From a virus, in IMG/VR virus record IMGVR_UViG_3300009100_000032, positions 1-32,561 of that record: a stretch of 32,561 nucleotides of DNA. The stretch is one strand, 5' to 3'. Shown piece after piece: positions 6,497-14,018 of this stretch (position 1 is the stretch's first letter; every line of letters begins with the position of its first letter). Made by a program: the position numbers and the translations under genes. Under the pieces are notes generated by a model that had not been told where the DNA came from, ran no database searches, and saw nothing but the letters and a program-made list of their open reading frames with translations.

Positions 6497-7736
6497 AGAA
6501 CGCAAGCATCACGAGTATTCACCTTCCACGTTGCAATCGTTGGAAGCGTGCCCGTGCTATCGGAGCCGTCCCTCGACGCATATTCGAACGATCATCGGCA
6601 CGATCTCGCACAAGGTGACAGAGACGCGCGAAGACGACAACCGTCTGGACGATGAAGACGCGAACGCCGCTGCCGAGTGCCTCGACTTTTACGACAAGCG
6701 CTTGCAACTGGCGCAAGCTATCCGTCATAAAGCCGTGCAAGAAAAGGCGGTCACCATGTATGACGGTGGCGGATTTAGTGAGCGTGACCCGATGCCCGAA
6801 GCAGAAAAAGTAATTCCGGCCATCATCGAGCTATTGGAAACATATCTTGCCGTTGACAAAATCAAATTTTCTGACGGCGTAGAGTCTACCACGGCAGGAT
6901 ACGTGGACCGTGTCATCATCGCGCATACCCGGACCTACGCCGAGCTTTTCGACTGGAAATTCGGAATGTGGCCCGTGGAAAAAGCGGAGAACAACCTCCA
7001 AGGGATGGCTTACGTGCTCGGCCTTTTTCGAGAATACCCGACGTTGGAGTCGGCTCGATTCTGGTTCAAGCAGCCGAACACCGGAGAAATTTCGCACGTG
7101 CTGATCACACGCACCATGGTTGTGGATATCTATCTGCGGATTCAAGCGGTGGTGGCTCGTGCTCGTGTGGCTCGCGGTCTCGTTGCGCAGAATGATTGGT
7201 CCATGGCAAACCCGATGGTTCCGGTCTGCAATTTTTGCGACCACATCGGACGCTGCCAGAAGGTTCTCGCTATCGCGCTGAAGGTGGGCAAGAAGTTTTA
7301 TCCGCTGGAAATCCCAGAGCACATCACGCCTACAATGGTGCAAGACCCGCACAATACCAGCATGGCGATGCGGTTGTCCGCCGTCATGGCAGTATGGGCC
7401 AAGTCGTATCGAAGTGCGACTACTGACCGCGTGATTCGTCGAGACGCAGATACGCCGAACGGTTTTGTGCTGACCTCGCGCGCGGATCGTGTCGTGAAAG
7501 ATGTCGATGCGCTGCGCAAAATCGCATTGAAGTATCTTTCCAAAAAGGAATACGACGCGCTGCTCTCGAAAGAGCCGCCGTTTGGAACGCTGGAGGATGC
7601 CATCAAAGACAAGGCACCTCGCGGGCAGAAAACTGCCGTCCTTGAAAAATTTCAAGCCGAGATCATGGAATGTGGAGCGGTCACCAAAGGGGACCCTTAC
7701 ACATTTCTCCGCGCTGTTGCGGACAAAAAGGACTAG
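6471..7736 (+). CDS. RecB/Cas4-like PD-(D/E)XK nuclease with Fe-S cysteines
   Basis: 421 residues from the ATG at 6471 (MTSPTPETEE), which overlaps the previous gene by 26 bp; a longer frame opening at 6426 is less likely. YSPSTLQSLEACPC (16-29) matches the SxxxxxxCP opening of RecB/Cas4-type nucleases. Active-site candidates are H47 and E51, then GYVDRV (143-148, D146), ELFDWK (158-163, D161 and K163) and Q177. A Cys near the N-terminus (C27 or C29) plus C253-x2-C256-x5-C262 fits the Fe-S staple of Cas4 and AddB. Phage relatives (DUF2800-type) commonly sit in replication blocks and are thought to act as exonucleases in recombination. The tail after about residue 270 is an extra domain without clear identity. 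Confidence 0.82.
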   Translation: MTSPTPETEERKHHEYSPSTLQSLEACPCYRSRPSTHIRTIIGTISHKVTETREDDNRLDDEDANAAAECLDFYDKRLQLAQAIRHKAVQEKAVTMYDGGGFSERDPMPEAEKVIPAIIELLETYLAVDKIKFSDGVESTTAGYVDRVIIAHTRTYAELFDWKFGMWPVEKAENNLQGMAYVLGLFREYPTLESARFWFKQPNTGEISHVLITRTMVVDIYLRIQAVVARARVARGLVAQNDWSMANPMVPVCNFCDHIGRCQKVLAIALKVGKKFYPLEIPEHITPTMVQDPHNTSMAMRLSAVMAVWAKSYRSATTDRVIRRDADTPNGFVLTSRADRVVKDVDALRKIALKYLSKKEYDALLSKEPPFGTLEDAIKDKAPRGQKTAVLEKFQAEIMECGAVTKGDPYTFLRAVADKKD

Positions 7737-7744
7737 GCTTGGAT

Positions 7745-7760
7745 ACATAAACACATAAAC
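7745..7760 (+). repeat. Tandem octamer ACATAAAC in a translation leader
   Basis: Two adjacent copies of ACATAAAC (7745-7752 and 7753-7760) end 2 nt before the ATG at 7763. The leader has no Shine-Dalgarno and is A-rich and likely unstructured, which may itself favour initiation. It could also be a chance duplication. Confidence 0.5.
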
Positions 7761-7762
7761 CT

Positions 7763-8629
7763 ATGAACGTAGAATTCGGCCCGTCATCCGGTTCGGCCCC
7801 GGCTCCCGTCTTGGAGAAGAAAGAGACACACGCGACGCCCGTATCTGGCGTCACCGTCGAGTCAACGACCACCGTGGCCGCACCTGTCCCTCAAGTGCCT
7901 GCGGTTGCTTCTCCCAGTTTTCTCGCGCCTCGCGGCCTTGTCCTTGGTGACAAGCTGCCCGAGTTTAAGGAAATCATTTTTCCGCGCGTGAACATCTCGC
8001 AGAACATCGGTCAGTTGAAGGACACCTTCCAGCCCGGTTCTCTGGTTTATAACCAGAACACCTTGCTGTTCACGCCGCCGATCATCGACAAGACGACTGG
8101 CAACGTAACCAAGCAGGGCTTGCCTCCAGTCAGCATGATCGTGCTCGGCTTTCGTCCGACTCGCTTCGTCGAGAAGGTCAAAGGCGGCGCGCGCGGTTTG
8201 ATCGTGGACACCGAGGAACAGGTCCGCGCGGCTGGCGGCACCACGGATTACAACGAGTGGAAGCTCAAGGAAGCTTCCGGCATTAAGCGCTTCGAGGCGC
8301 TCGCCGAAGCCATCGTTGCAATTCGTCGTCCTGACCACTGCAAGGATGACAAGTCCGTGTTCGTCTACGACGTGGACGGGCACCGTTACGCGCTCGGAAT
8401 CTGGGGTCTCAAGGGCACGGCTTACACCGTGGCCAAGACCGCCTTTTTCACGCCGCGTGCAATGGGCTGCTTGCAAGAAGGCGGCTATCCGTCTTACGTG
8501 TTCGCGGTCACCACGAAGTGGAAACCCTTCGATGGCGGCAACGGCGCGTGGATTCCGGTGTGCATTCCGGTCGAACGCACCAGCGAGAAAGCGCTGGACT
8601 TCGTTCGCAAGGTCCTCACTGGCCAATAA
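7763..8629 (+). CDS. Possible phage ssDNA-binding or recombination protein
   Basis: 288 residues. Residues 1-50 are a flexible Ala/Pro/Thr/Val-rich segment. The folded part has alternating beta segments, such as VSMIVLGFRPTRFVEKV, SVFVYDVDGHRYALGIWGL and WIPVCIPVERT, with many aromatic and Lys/Arg residues. No motif identifies it with certainty. Phage nuclease genes of the DUF2800 type are often followed by a gene for an ssDNA-binding-like protein and then the DNA polymerase, and this gene has that position. The assignment therefore rests on context and general character. A structural protein is a less likely alternative because the neighbours are replication genes. A hairpin without a T-tract follows the stop. 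Confidence 0.45.
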   Translation: MNVEFGPSSGSAPAPVLEKKETHATPVSGVTVESTTTVAAPVPQVPAVASPSFLAPRGLVLGDKLPEFKEIIFPRVNISQNIGQLKDTFQPGSLVYNQNTLLFTPPIIDKTTGNVTKQGLPPVSMIVLGFRPTRFVEKVKGGARGLIVDTEEQVRAAGGTTDYNEWKLKEASGIKRFEALAEAIVAIRRPDHCKDDKSVFVYDVDGHRYALGIWGLKGTAYTVAKTAFFTPRAMGCLQEGGYPSYVFAVTTKWKPFDGGNGAWIPVCIPVERTSEKALDFVRKVLTGQ

Positions 8630-8636
8630 TCATCGG

Positions 8637-8667
8637 GGTGGACGAAGAAAAAAAAACTTCGTCCACC
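8637..8667 (+). terminator. Perfect hairpin with nine-A loop, terminator-like
   Basis: An 11-bp perfect inverted repeat, GGTGGACGAAG (8637-8647) and CTTCGTCCACC (8657-8667), flanks a loop of nine A. It starts 7 nt after the stop codon at 8629 and ends 2 nt before a -35 box. There is no T-tract after the stem on the plus strand, so it may be a weak terminator, an RNA-stability element or an insulator. Confidence 0.5.
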
Positions 8668-8669
8668 TC

Positions 8670-8698
8670 TTGACATCGTTTAAACTATCTGATATAGT
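8670..8698 (+). promoter_or_regulatory. Sigma-70-type promoter with GTTTAAAC in its spacer
   Basis: TTGACA (8670-8675), a 17-bp spacer and TATAGT (8693-8698) give a near-consensus promoter. The spacer holds the perfect palindrome GTTTAAAC (8678-8685), which recurs seven times in the window and could be an operator. The predicted start near 8705 leaves a leader of about 17 nt before the ATG at 8722. It would drive the SprT-like, DNA polymerase, primase and sigma block. Confidence 0.72.
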
Positions 8699-8721
8699 GT
8701 GCGAGCCTAGTTAATGGCACT

Positions 8722-9369
8722 ATGAAAAACAAACCGAAACATCAAACCCGAGAGGAATGGCTGCTCGCGGCCCTGACTCTCATGCGTCCCTTGTTTGAAA
8801 ACAAGGGTTATAAAGTCCCGGAAGTCCGGGTGTCGTGTGGCTGGCCCTCTACGGGCGGTCTCAAAGCAAAGAGCAGGACGCTCGGTCAAGCGTGGTGCAA
8901 AACTGCGTCGTCCGATAAGGTCGGCCAGATTTTCATCTCGCCTTATCTCGAAAAAACCGTCGATGCTTACGGCGTGTTGCCCGTGCTCGTTCACGAGCAG
9001 GTGCATCAGGTCGTTGGCGTGAAAGAAGGCCACAACAAGGTCTTCGGCAAATGCGCTCGCGCGGTGGGCCTCGAAGGCAAGCTCACTTCCACCGTAGCAG
9101 GCAAAGAGCTTACGGAACTGTGCAAGGTGTGGGACGAAAAACTCGGACCCTACCCGCATTCGAAGCTGGACGCCAACAAGCGCCCGACGAAGAAGCAGAG
9201 CACGCGTCTGATCAAGTGCCAATGCACGGAGTCAGAATATTGCGTCCGCATCACGCGGAAATGGCTGGAAGAATTCGGTGCGCCGATATCTCCAGTGAAC
9301 AACAAGGTGATGAAATTCGAAATCCCGGACGATCTCGATTTCGACGACGGAGAGGACAACGATGAATAA
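8722..9369 (+). CDS. SprT-like zinc metalloprotein
   Basis: 215 residues. HEQVH (91-95) with H104 in EGHNKVFG gives the HExxH...H zinc site of SprT-like domains, followed by the typical CARAVGLEGK. SprT/Spartan proteases act on DNA-protein crosslinks; phage versions are common near replication genes and their targets are unknown. The C-terminal ribbon usual in this family is damaged: CQC (166-168) and C174 remain, but the expected second CxxC after GAPI reads SPVNNK. The stretch VRITRKWLEEFG retains the family layout. The end is a highly acidic tail (DDLDFDDGEDNDE). The start follows a promoter and has no Shine-Dalgarno. It overlaps the next gene by 8 bp. Confidence 0.82.
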   Translation: MKNKPKHQTREEWLLAALTLMRPLFENKGYKVPEVRVSCGWPSTGGLKAKSRTLGQAWCKTASSDKVGQIFISPYLEKTVDAYGVLPVLVHEQVHQVVGVKEGHNKVFGKCARAVGLEGKLTSTVAGKELTELCKVWDEKLGPYPHSKLDANKRPTKKQSTRLIKCQCTESEYCVRITRKWLEEFGAPISPVNNKVMKFEIPDDLDFDDGEDNDE

Positions 9370-9712
9370 CGGCACTGACACGCTAGACGTGGCGTCGCTT
9401 CGTTTCCTGAATCGTTCGGCGCTAAAGCAGCATGCGCTTAATTGCGCGGCCCGCATGCGACCGAAGTTCACCCGAGTCGGACAGGATTTTCTCGACGAGG
9501 TGGAAGCGGATGTCGAATCGTTTGTGCGCGGTCTGCGCACCGAATCGATGAAAGATGTCGCGGCTGGACCCGTCCTCGAACCGTCAGAGGATTTTCTCAC
9601 GGGTGCGCTGATCGAAAAGATCAAGCCCATTCTCAACCGACAAGTGGCCCGGATTATTCAGGCCAAGGTGTGGCGTCAGACTACTGGCGTTACCTTGGGT
9701 CGCACCCGGTAA
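9362..9712 (+). CDS. Hypothetical helical protein, 116 aa
   Basis: The ATG at 9362 overlaps the stop of the SprT-like gene and is preceded by a Shine-Dalgarno-like GGAGAGG, rare in this window. The product is probably all-helical: LRFLNRSALKQHALNCAARM and FLDEVEADVESFVRGLRTES are amphipathic, and the C-terminus is basic (VARIIQAKVWRQTTGVTLGRTR). I recognise no family. The combination of acidic and basic helices could suit a DNA-associated or accessory replication protein, but this is inference. An 86-bp gap with hairpins separates it from the polymerase gene. Confidence 0.65.
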   Translation: MNNGTDTLDVASLRFLNRSALKQHALNCAARMRPKFTRVGQDFLDEVEADVESFVRGLRTESMKDVAAGPVLEPSEDFLTGALIEKIKPILNRQVARIIQAKVWRQTTGVTLGRTR

Positions 9713-9729
9713 ACCATTGCCCTGAGTAG

Positions 9730-9787
9730 CCTTGCAAGGGTTACATGCAGGCTCGCCACCGGGGTCCCCGGCGTGAAGGGGACCCCG
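9730..9787 (+). promoter_or_regulatory. Inverted repeats in the DNA polymerase leader
   Basis: The gap 9713-9798 holds a 10-bp palindrome, CCTTGCAAGG (9730-9739), and a perfect 10-bp stem, CGGGGTCCCC (9760-9769) with GGGGACCCCG (9778-9787), around an 8-nt loop. The stem ends 11 nt before the polymerase ATG at 9799. There is no T-tract. The GC-rich stem so close to the start could limit ribosome access or serve as an autoregulatory RNA site; a partial terminator is an alternative. Confidence 0.5.
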
Positions 9788-9798
9788 ACAAACCAACT

Positions 9799-11826
9799 AT
9801 GGACGCAGTATGCATCGACTTCGAGACGTTCTTCTCTCGGAAACTAAAATACACCCTTCGCACATCCATCGCCGAACAATACTGCCGCCACAACCTTTTT
9901 GACCCCTATTTAATTTCTGCATGTGATGGAAAAAGCACGTGGGTGGGTTCGCCGAAAGAATTCAATTGGGATGCTTTGGATGGCAGAATCGTCGTGGCGC
10001 ATAACGCTTACTTCGAGCAGACTGTGATGGAAGAACTAGAGCGCCGAGAGTGGATTCCAAAAACGTTGTGTCGCATTAAAGAGTTTCACTGCACCGCTAA
10101 TCTCACTGCTTACTTGTGCAATCGTCGCGCACTGGACCAAGCCGTGAAATACCTTTATGGCGAGGACGTTCCCAAAGACGACCGGACTGAGGCGGATAAC
10201 AAACGCTGGCCCCAAGATTTTTCGCCGGAGCGTCAACTGTCGATGCGCGAATACGCGCGCCGAGACTGCTGGTATGGTAAGCGACTGTTCACAGACTTTT
10301 TCGAGAAGTGGCCGCAATTGGAGCGCGAGTTAAGTAGAATCACGATCAACCAAGGTCGTGCTGGATGTCAAATCAACACCCAATTGTTAGATACTTACAT
10401 CTACCAATCACACGAAATGAAACTCAACACGGAAAAGGTCATTCCATGGATGGCCGATTCCGAAGACGAGGAAGATTCGTGGGAAGATTTTGACGCCAAT
10501 AAGAAGCCCACCTCCACAAAGTGCATTGCAGAACAGTGCCGTCGCGCGGGCATTCCTTGTTGCCCGGTGAAATCGGACGACGAAGAAGCCTACGAGGAAT
10601 GGGAAGTAACGTATGGGCCTACGAACCCATGGATTAACGCGGTGTCGTCGTGGCGTTCGATTAATAAACTCTACAAGACGTTCATGAAGGTCAAAGGACG
10701 CCTTCGCGCCGATGGCACAATGCCTTTTGCACTTAAATATTTCGGCGCGCACACCGGACGATGGAGCGGAGCCGAGGGTGTGAACATGCAGAACATGCGA
10801 AGCCGCCCCGTTTTTTGCAACGAGCACGGTCTGATGGAGTCGGACGTGAAACGCGAAGACACTGCCGTCAACACGCTTGACGAAACCGGGAAGTTCCCTG
10901 AGTGGGTTCGCTACGCAATTGATTTTCGACATCTGATCATACCTCGTCCCGGCAAGAAAATGATTGTCTCGGACTTGAGCCAGATCGAACCGCGCGTTCT
11001 CGCGTGGGCGTCAGGCAACAAGGAAATGCTAAAACTCATGGCGTCCGGTATGTCACCATACGAAGCGCACGCACGTGCAACGATGGGCTGGACCAAGCCG
11101 GGCGAGCTTAAGAAGGCAGGCAAGACGGATGCCGAAGCGGCGCGCGTTTATAAACTCGCCAAGGCGCGTGTGCTGGCCCTTGGATACCAAGCGGGATGGG
11201 AAAAGTTCATCGCGATGGCCGCGAAGATGGCGCAATTGGACATCACAGCCGACGACCCGGAATGGATTGAAGACACGCATCCGATCACTGGTGAAGTTCG
11301 CCGAGTGAGCGGCTACGGCTCAACCAGCAAACGCATTGTAGCCGAATACCGGGCGCAGAATTCGCTCGTCGCCGGGCGAGATACTGGCATGTGGGACAAG
11401 CTGGACCAAGCGTTTAAACGATCTGTCGGTGAGGATTTTTCAATCACGCTCCCGAGTGGACGCGTGATGCGATACGAAAAAGTGCGGTGCGAATCGCGCA
11501 TCGAACCCGATAAAGAAACCGGGGAGCCGCGTCGTCGGTCGGTCTTCACGGCGGACGTAGGTGGACGACGATTTCAGTTTTACGGTGGTAAGTTCACTGA
11601 GAACTACTGCCAAGCAGTCGCGCGAGACGTGCTCGCGTGGCAAATGGTAAACATGGACAAGCGGGGGTGGTGGAACCTGTTCAATGTGCATGATGAAGCG
11701 GTCCTTGAAGTGGACCCAGACGTAACCGATGCCGACGTAAATGCGGAGATGTCGCGCACCCCAGAATGGCTTAAGGATTTTCCTGTGGCCTGTGAAACGA
11801 AAGAGCTTCCGCACTATCTCAAATAA
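9799..11826 (+). CDS. Family A DNA polymerase with 3'-5' exonuclease
   Basis: 675 residues from the ATG at 9799; an in-frame ATG at 9745 would read through the hairpin region. The exonuclease domain shows DFET (7-10), VAHNAYFE (66-73) and YARRD (152-156), a DEDDy layout. Polymerase motifs are HTGRWSG with NMQNM (318-333), motif A DLSQIEPR (392-399), motif B around K455 to Y463 (KARVLALGY) and motif C VHDE (630-633). It replicates the phage genome, together with the primase-helicase just downstream. A segment between the exonuclease and palm (residues about 218-265) is acidic and may be an insertion. No 5' nuclease domain is present. The stop overlaps the next start as TAATG. Confidence 0.95.
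   Translation: MDAVCIDFETFFSRKLKYTLRTSIAEQYCRHNLFDPYLISACDGKSTWVGSPKEFNWDALDGRIVVAHNAYFEQTVMEELERREWIPKTLCRIKEFHCTANLTAYLCNRRALDQAVKYLYGEDVPKDDRTEADNKRWPQDFSPERQLSMREYARRDCWYGKRLFTDFFEKWPQLERELSRITINQGRAGCQINTQLLDTYIYQSHEMKLNTEKVIPWMADSEDEEDSWEDFDANKKPTSTKCIAEQCRRAGIPCCPVKSDDEEAYEEWEVTYGPTNPWINAVSSWRSINKLYKTFMKVKGRLRADGTMPFALKYFGAHTGRWSGAEGVNMQNMRSRPVFCNEHGLMESDVKREDTAVNTLDETGKFPEWVRYAIDFRHLIIPRPGKKMIVSDLSQIEPRVLAWASGNKEMLKLMASGMSPYEAHARATMGWTKPGELKKAGKTDAEAARVYKLAKARVLALGYQAGWEKFIAMAAKMAQLDITADDPEWIEDTHPITGEVRRVSGYGSTSKRIVAEYRAQNSLVAGRDTGMWDKLDQAFKRSVGEDFSITLPSGRVMRYEKVRCESRIEPDKETGEPRRRSVFTADVGGRRFQFYGGKFTENYCQAVARDVLAWQMVNMDKRGWWNLFNVHDEAVLEVDPDVTDADVNAEMSRTPEWLKDFPVACETKELPHYLK
11412..11419. 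repeat. GTTTAAAC palindrome, one of seven copies
   Basis: This perfect 8-bp palindrome also occurs at 269-276, 8678-8685, 14323-14330, 23048-23055, 30388-30395 and 31603-31610. By base composition fewer than one copy is expected. Several are in the longer context CGTTTAAACG. Six lie inside genes and one in a promoter spacer. Partly it reflects Phe-Lys codons TTT-AAA, so function is uncertain. Confidence 0.55.
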
Positions 11827-14018
11827 TGTTCTACGCAACAGACAGTCTCGTAACAAAAACGGTAGCACCGTGCGAGCCGTGGGCCTTCGTGCCCACACAG
11901 CAAGTGTCGGAACAAATCCGGCATGATAAACAAAGTCGTCAAGACTGGTATCAGAGCATCAGCACCAAATGGAATTTTTACACTGTGTTGGAAGCTTCCA
12001 ACCCCAACCAACGCATAAGTAAAGAGGATAACCCGCCTCGATTGCAAGGCGGCTTCGCGGGAGACTTCGATGTTCCGATTCCAATGAGTCGAATCACGGA
12101 AGTTATCGACATGATGAAAATCAAACCGGCATGGATTGAGATTTCACTAGGCAAAAAGATTCGCTTGGTATGGCTGTTTGACAGTCCGTTGCGCATCGAT
12201 TCGGTGGACTTCTTTATGTTCTTCGCCAACAAGGCGAAAGACTGGTTGCGGATGGACCTGCTTCCCGGATTTGACGAAGGAGCGTTCACGGACCCCACGC
12301 GACTGCTATGCAATGGCGCGGAGTGGATTTCTACCGGCCACGGTCCAATTGACCCCGTTAAGCTCCAAGCGTTCTATGTCGAAGCGGGGCGAGAGTTTCG
12401 CTTCAAGTCCAGCGACCCGGCTGAGGTGCCGTTGGACATCGTTGAAAAGAAAATCCGAGAGCTTTACCCGAAATTTGATTGGCCGTCTGAATTTGTTATC
12501 GACAGCCAAGGGCCGTCTTTCTGGGTGCCCGGTTCTACGTCCGCGATGTCGGCCATCGTGAAGAAGGAAGGCATGTTCACCTTCTCCGATCACGCGGAGA
12601 AGTCGTTTTACTCGTGGGGCGACATCTGCGGCATGGATTTCGTCAAAGGCTACGCTGAAAACGCAATCTCGATGGCCACCAAGGACATATACTACGACAA
12701 GAAAAATTACTGGCGCAAGATCGACGGTGAATGGGACAGTATGCCCGCCACCGAAATGCAAATCTATCTGGAAGTGGAGTGCGGCCTCAGCACGAAGCCC
12801 GATAAGACTGGACGCGTGCCTCTCAAAGTTGCACTGAGTCATATTCACAATTCTGGACGCATCACGGGTGCCGGTCCGTTTGTGTTTCAACCTCCCGGTC
12901 CGATCATTTCGATGGGACGCCGCGTGCTTAACACTTACAGGAACAAAGCGGTTCGTCCGGCTGGCGGCACTCAATATTGGGGACCCCAAGGGAATTTTCC
13001 ATTCCTCTCCGCACACTTCGATGTGCTTTTCGACCCGGTCATTCAACGAGATTTTTTCGTCGCGTGGGCCAAACATGGATATCGCGCCGCGATTGAACAA
13101 ATTCCGATGTCGGGTTCGCACGTCTACCTGATGGGCAACGCCAACGTCGGCAAAACGTTTACGGGCCGAGGTGTGATGGGAAAACTTCTTGGTGGCTTCG
13201 TGGACGCATCGGGGTTTATGCTGGGCAACACTGGGTTCACTTCGGAATTGCACGAGGTGCCGCTATGGTGCATCGATGACGATACCACGCATGAGAACCC
13301 GCAAGCGCACGCGCGGTTTCAGGCGATCTGGAAGAAAGCGGCAGCAAATCAAGAATTCACCTTCAACAAAAAGTTCGAAGTTCCCTTGACAATTGTCCAT
13401 CCAGTGCGTATTATATGTTCATTGAACATGGACTACGTATCAAGTCGTTCGCTAGGCTCGATGGATGATTCGTCGCAAGACAAAACGAATCTGTTTCGGT
13501 GCTCGGCAGAAGGAAAACTCAAATTCCCGCCCCGGTATGAGATGGAAAAAATCGTGGACCGGGAGCTTCCGTATTTTGGACGATGGCTGCTGGACCATGA
13601 ACCACCGGAGCACGTTATACGCGACGTTCGGTTTGGCTACGAGTCCTATCAAGAAGAAACGCTACTCGACCGCGCGCATCAAGGCAGCAAGAGTGCGCCG
13701 TTTAAAGAGTTGCTAATCGAATGCCTGCGCGCGTATTTCAAACGCGAACCCAATGCAACTGTTTGGCGTGGACCCGTGACGATGTTGTTGCGAGAGCTTC
13801 ACATGAACCCCGGCAACGAGTCCGTGTTGCGCATGCTGCGGCTGGAGCAGACCAACCGATATCTCGAAATGATTCAACGCGAGGGGCTTATCAAATGCTC
13901 CGTTGAAACAGGACCGATGAAAGTCCGCATCTGGGTTTTTCATCGATTCGAAGACATGCCAATTTCTCAAATCACACCACCCCCAATGCCTGAACAATCC
14001 GACACGTTTAACAAATGA
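11826..14018 (+). CDS. Primase-helicase (AEP-like N-terminus, SF3-like helicase)
   Basis: 730 residues. The helicase core has Walker A GNANVGKT (437-444), Walker B WCIDDD (481-486) and a motif C-like IICSLN (529-534), the layout of SF3/D5-type phage and plasmid helicases. Upstream, GDFDVP (79-84), KIRLVWLF (111-118) and DPTRLLCN (156-163) resemble the catalytic Asp and downstream motifs of archaeo-eukaryotic primases. Priming and unwinding are therefore probably combined in one protein at the phage fork. A C-terminal winged-helix-like part (about 625-710) may bind DNA. The start overlaps the polymerase stop (TAATG) and the end overlaps the sigma gene by 4 bp. A consensus promoter lies inside the coding sequence at 13386-13414. 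Confidence 0.85.
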   Translation: MFYATDSLVTKTVAPCEPWAFVPTQQVSEQIRHDKQSRQDWYQSISTKWNFYTVLEASNPNQRISKEDNPPRLQGGFAGDFDVPIPMSRITEVIDMMKIKPAWIEISLGKKIRLVWLFDSPLRIDSVDFFMFFANKAKDWLRMDLLPGFDEGAFTDPTRLLCNGAEWISTGHGPIDPVKLQAFYVEAGREFRFKSSDPAEVPLDIVEKKIRELYPKFDWPSEFVIDSQGPSFWVPGSTSAMSAIVKKEGMFTFSDHAEKSFYSWGDICGMDFVKGYAENAISMATKDIYYDKKNYWRKIDGEWDSMPATEMQIYLEVECGLSTKPDKTGRVPLKVALSHIHNSGRITGAGPFVFQPPGPIISMGRRVLNTYRNKAVRPAGGTQYWGPQGNFPFLSAHFDVLFDPVIQRDFFVAWAKHGYRAAIEQIPMSGSHVYLMGNANVGKTFTGRGVMGKLLGGFVDASGFMLGNTGFTSELHEVPLWCIDDDTTHENPQAHARFQAIWKKAAANQEFTFNKKFEVPLTIVHPVRIICSLNMDYVSSRSLGSMDDSSQDKTNLFRCSAEGKLKFPPRYEMEKIVDRELPYFGRWLLDHEPPEHVIRDVRFGYESYQEETLLDRAHQGSKSAPFKELLIECLRAYFKREPNATVWRGPVTMLLRELHMNPGNESVLRMLRLEQTNRYLEMIQREGLIKCSVETGPMKVRIWVFHRFEDMPISQITPPPMPEQSDTFNK
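13386..13414 (+). promoter_or_regulatory. Internal sigma-70-type promoter in the helicase gene
   Basis: TTGACA (13386-13391), a 17-bp spacer and TATTAT (13409-13414). The predicted start near 13421 is 7 nt ahead of an in-frame ATG at 13428 (Met535 of the primase-helicase). It could make a 196-residue C-terminal fragment or boost transcription of the sigma gene at 14015. Chance occurrence inside a gene cannot be excluded. Confidence 0.42.

Noticed and set aside
6831-7754. 307-codon antisense open frame
   Set aside because: It lies entirely opposite the RecB/Cas4-like nuclease gene, has no recognisable domain and is explained by codon composition of the real gene.
9713-9798. tRNA gene in the gap before the polymerase
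   Set aside because: The paired segments do not form a cloverleaf and no T-loop (GTTCRA) or anticodon arm is visible.
12306-13253. 315-codon antisense open frame
   Set aside because: It is opposite the primase-helicase gene, His/Arg-rich with no motif, and no promoter or start context supports it.
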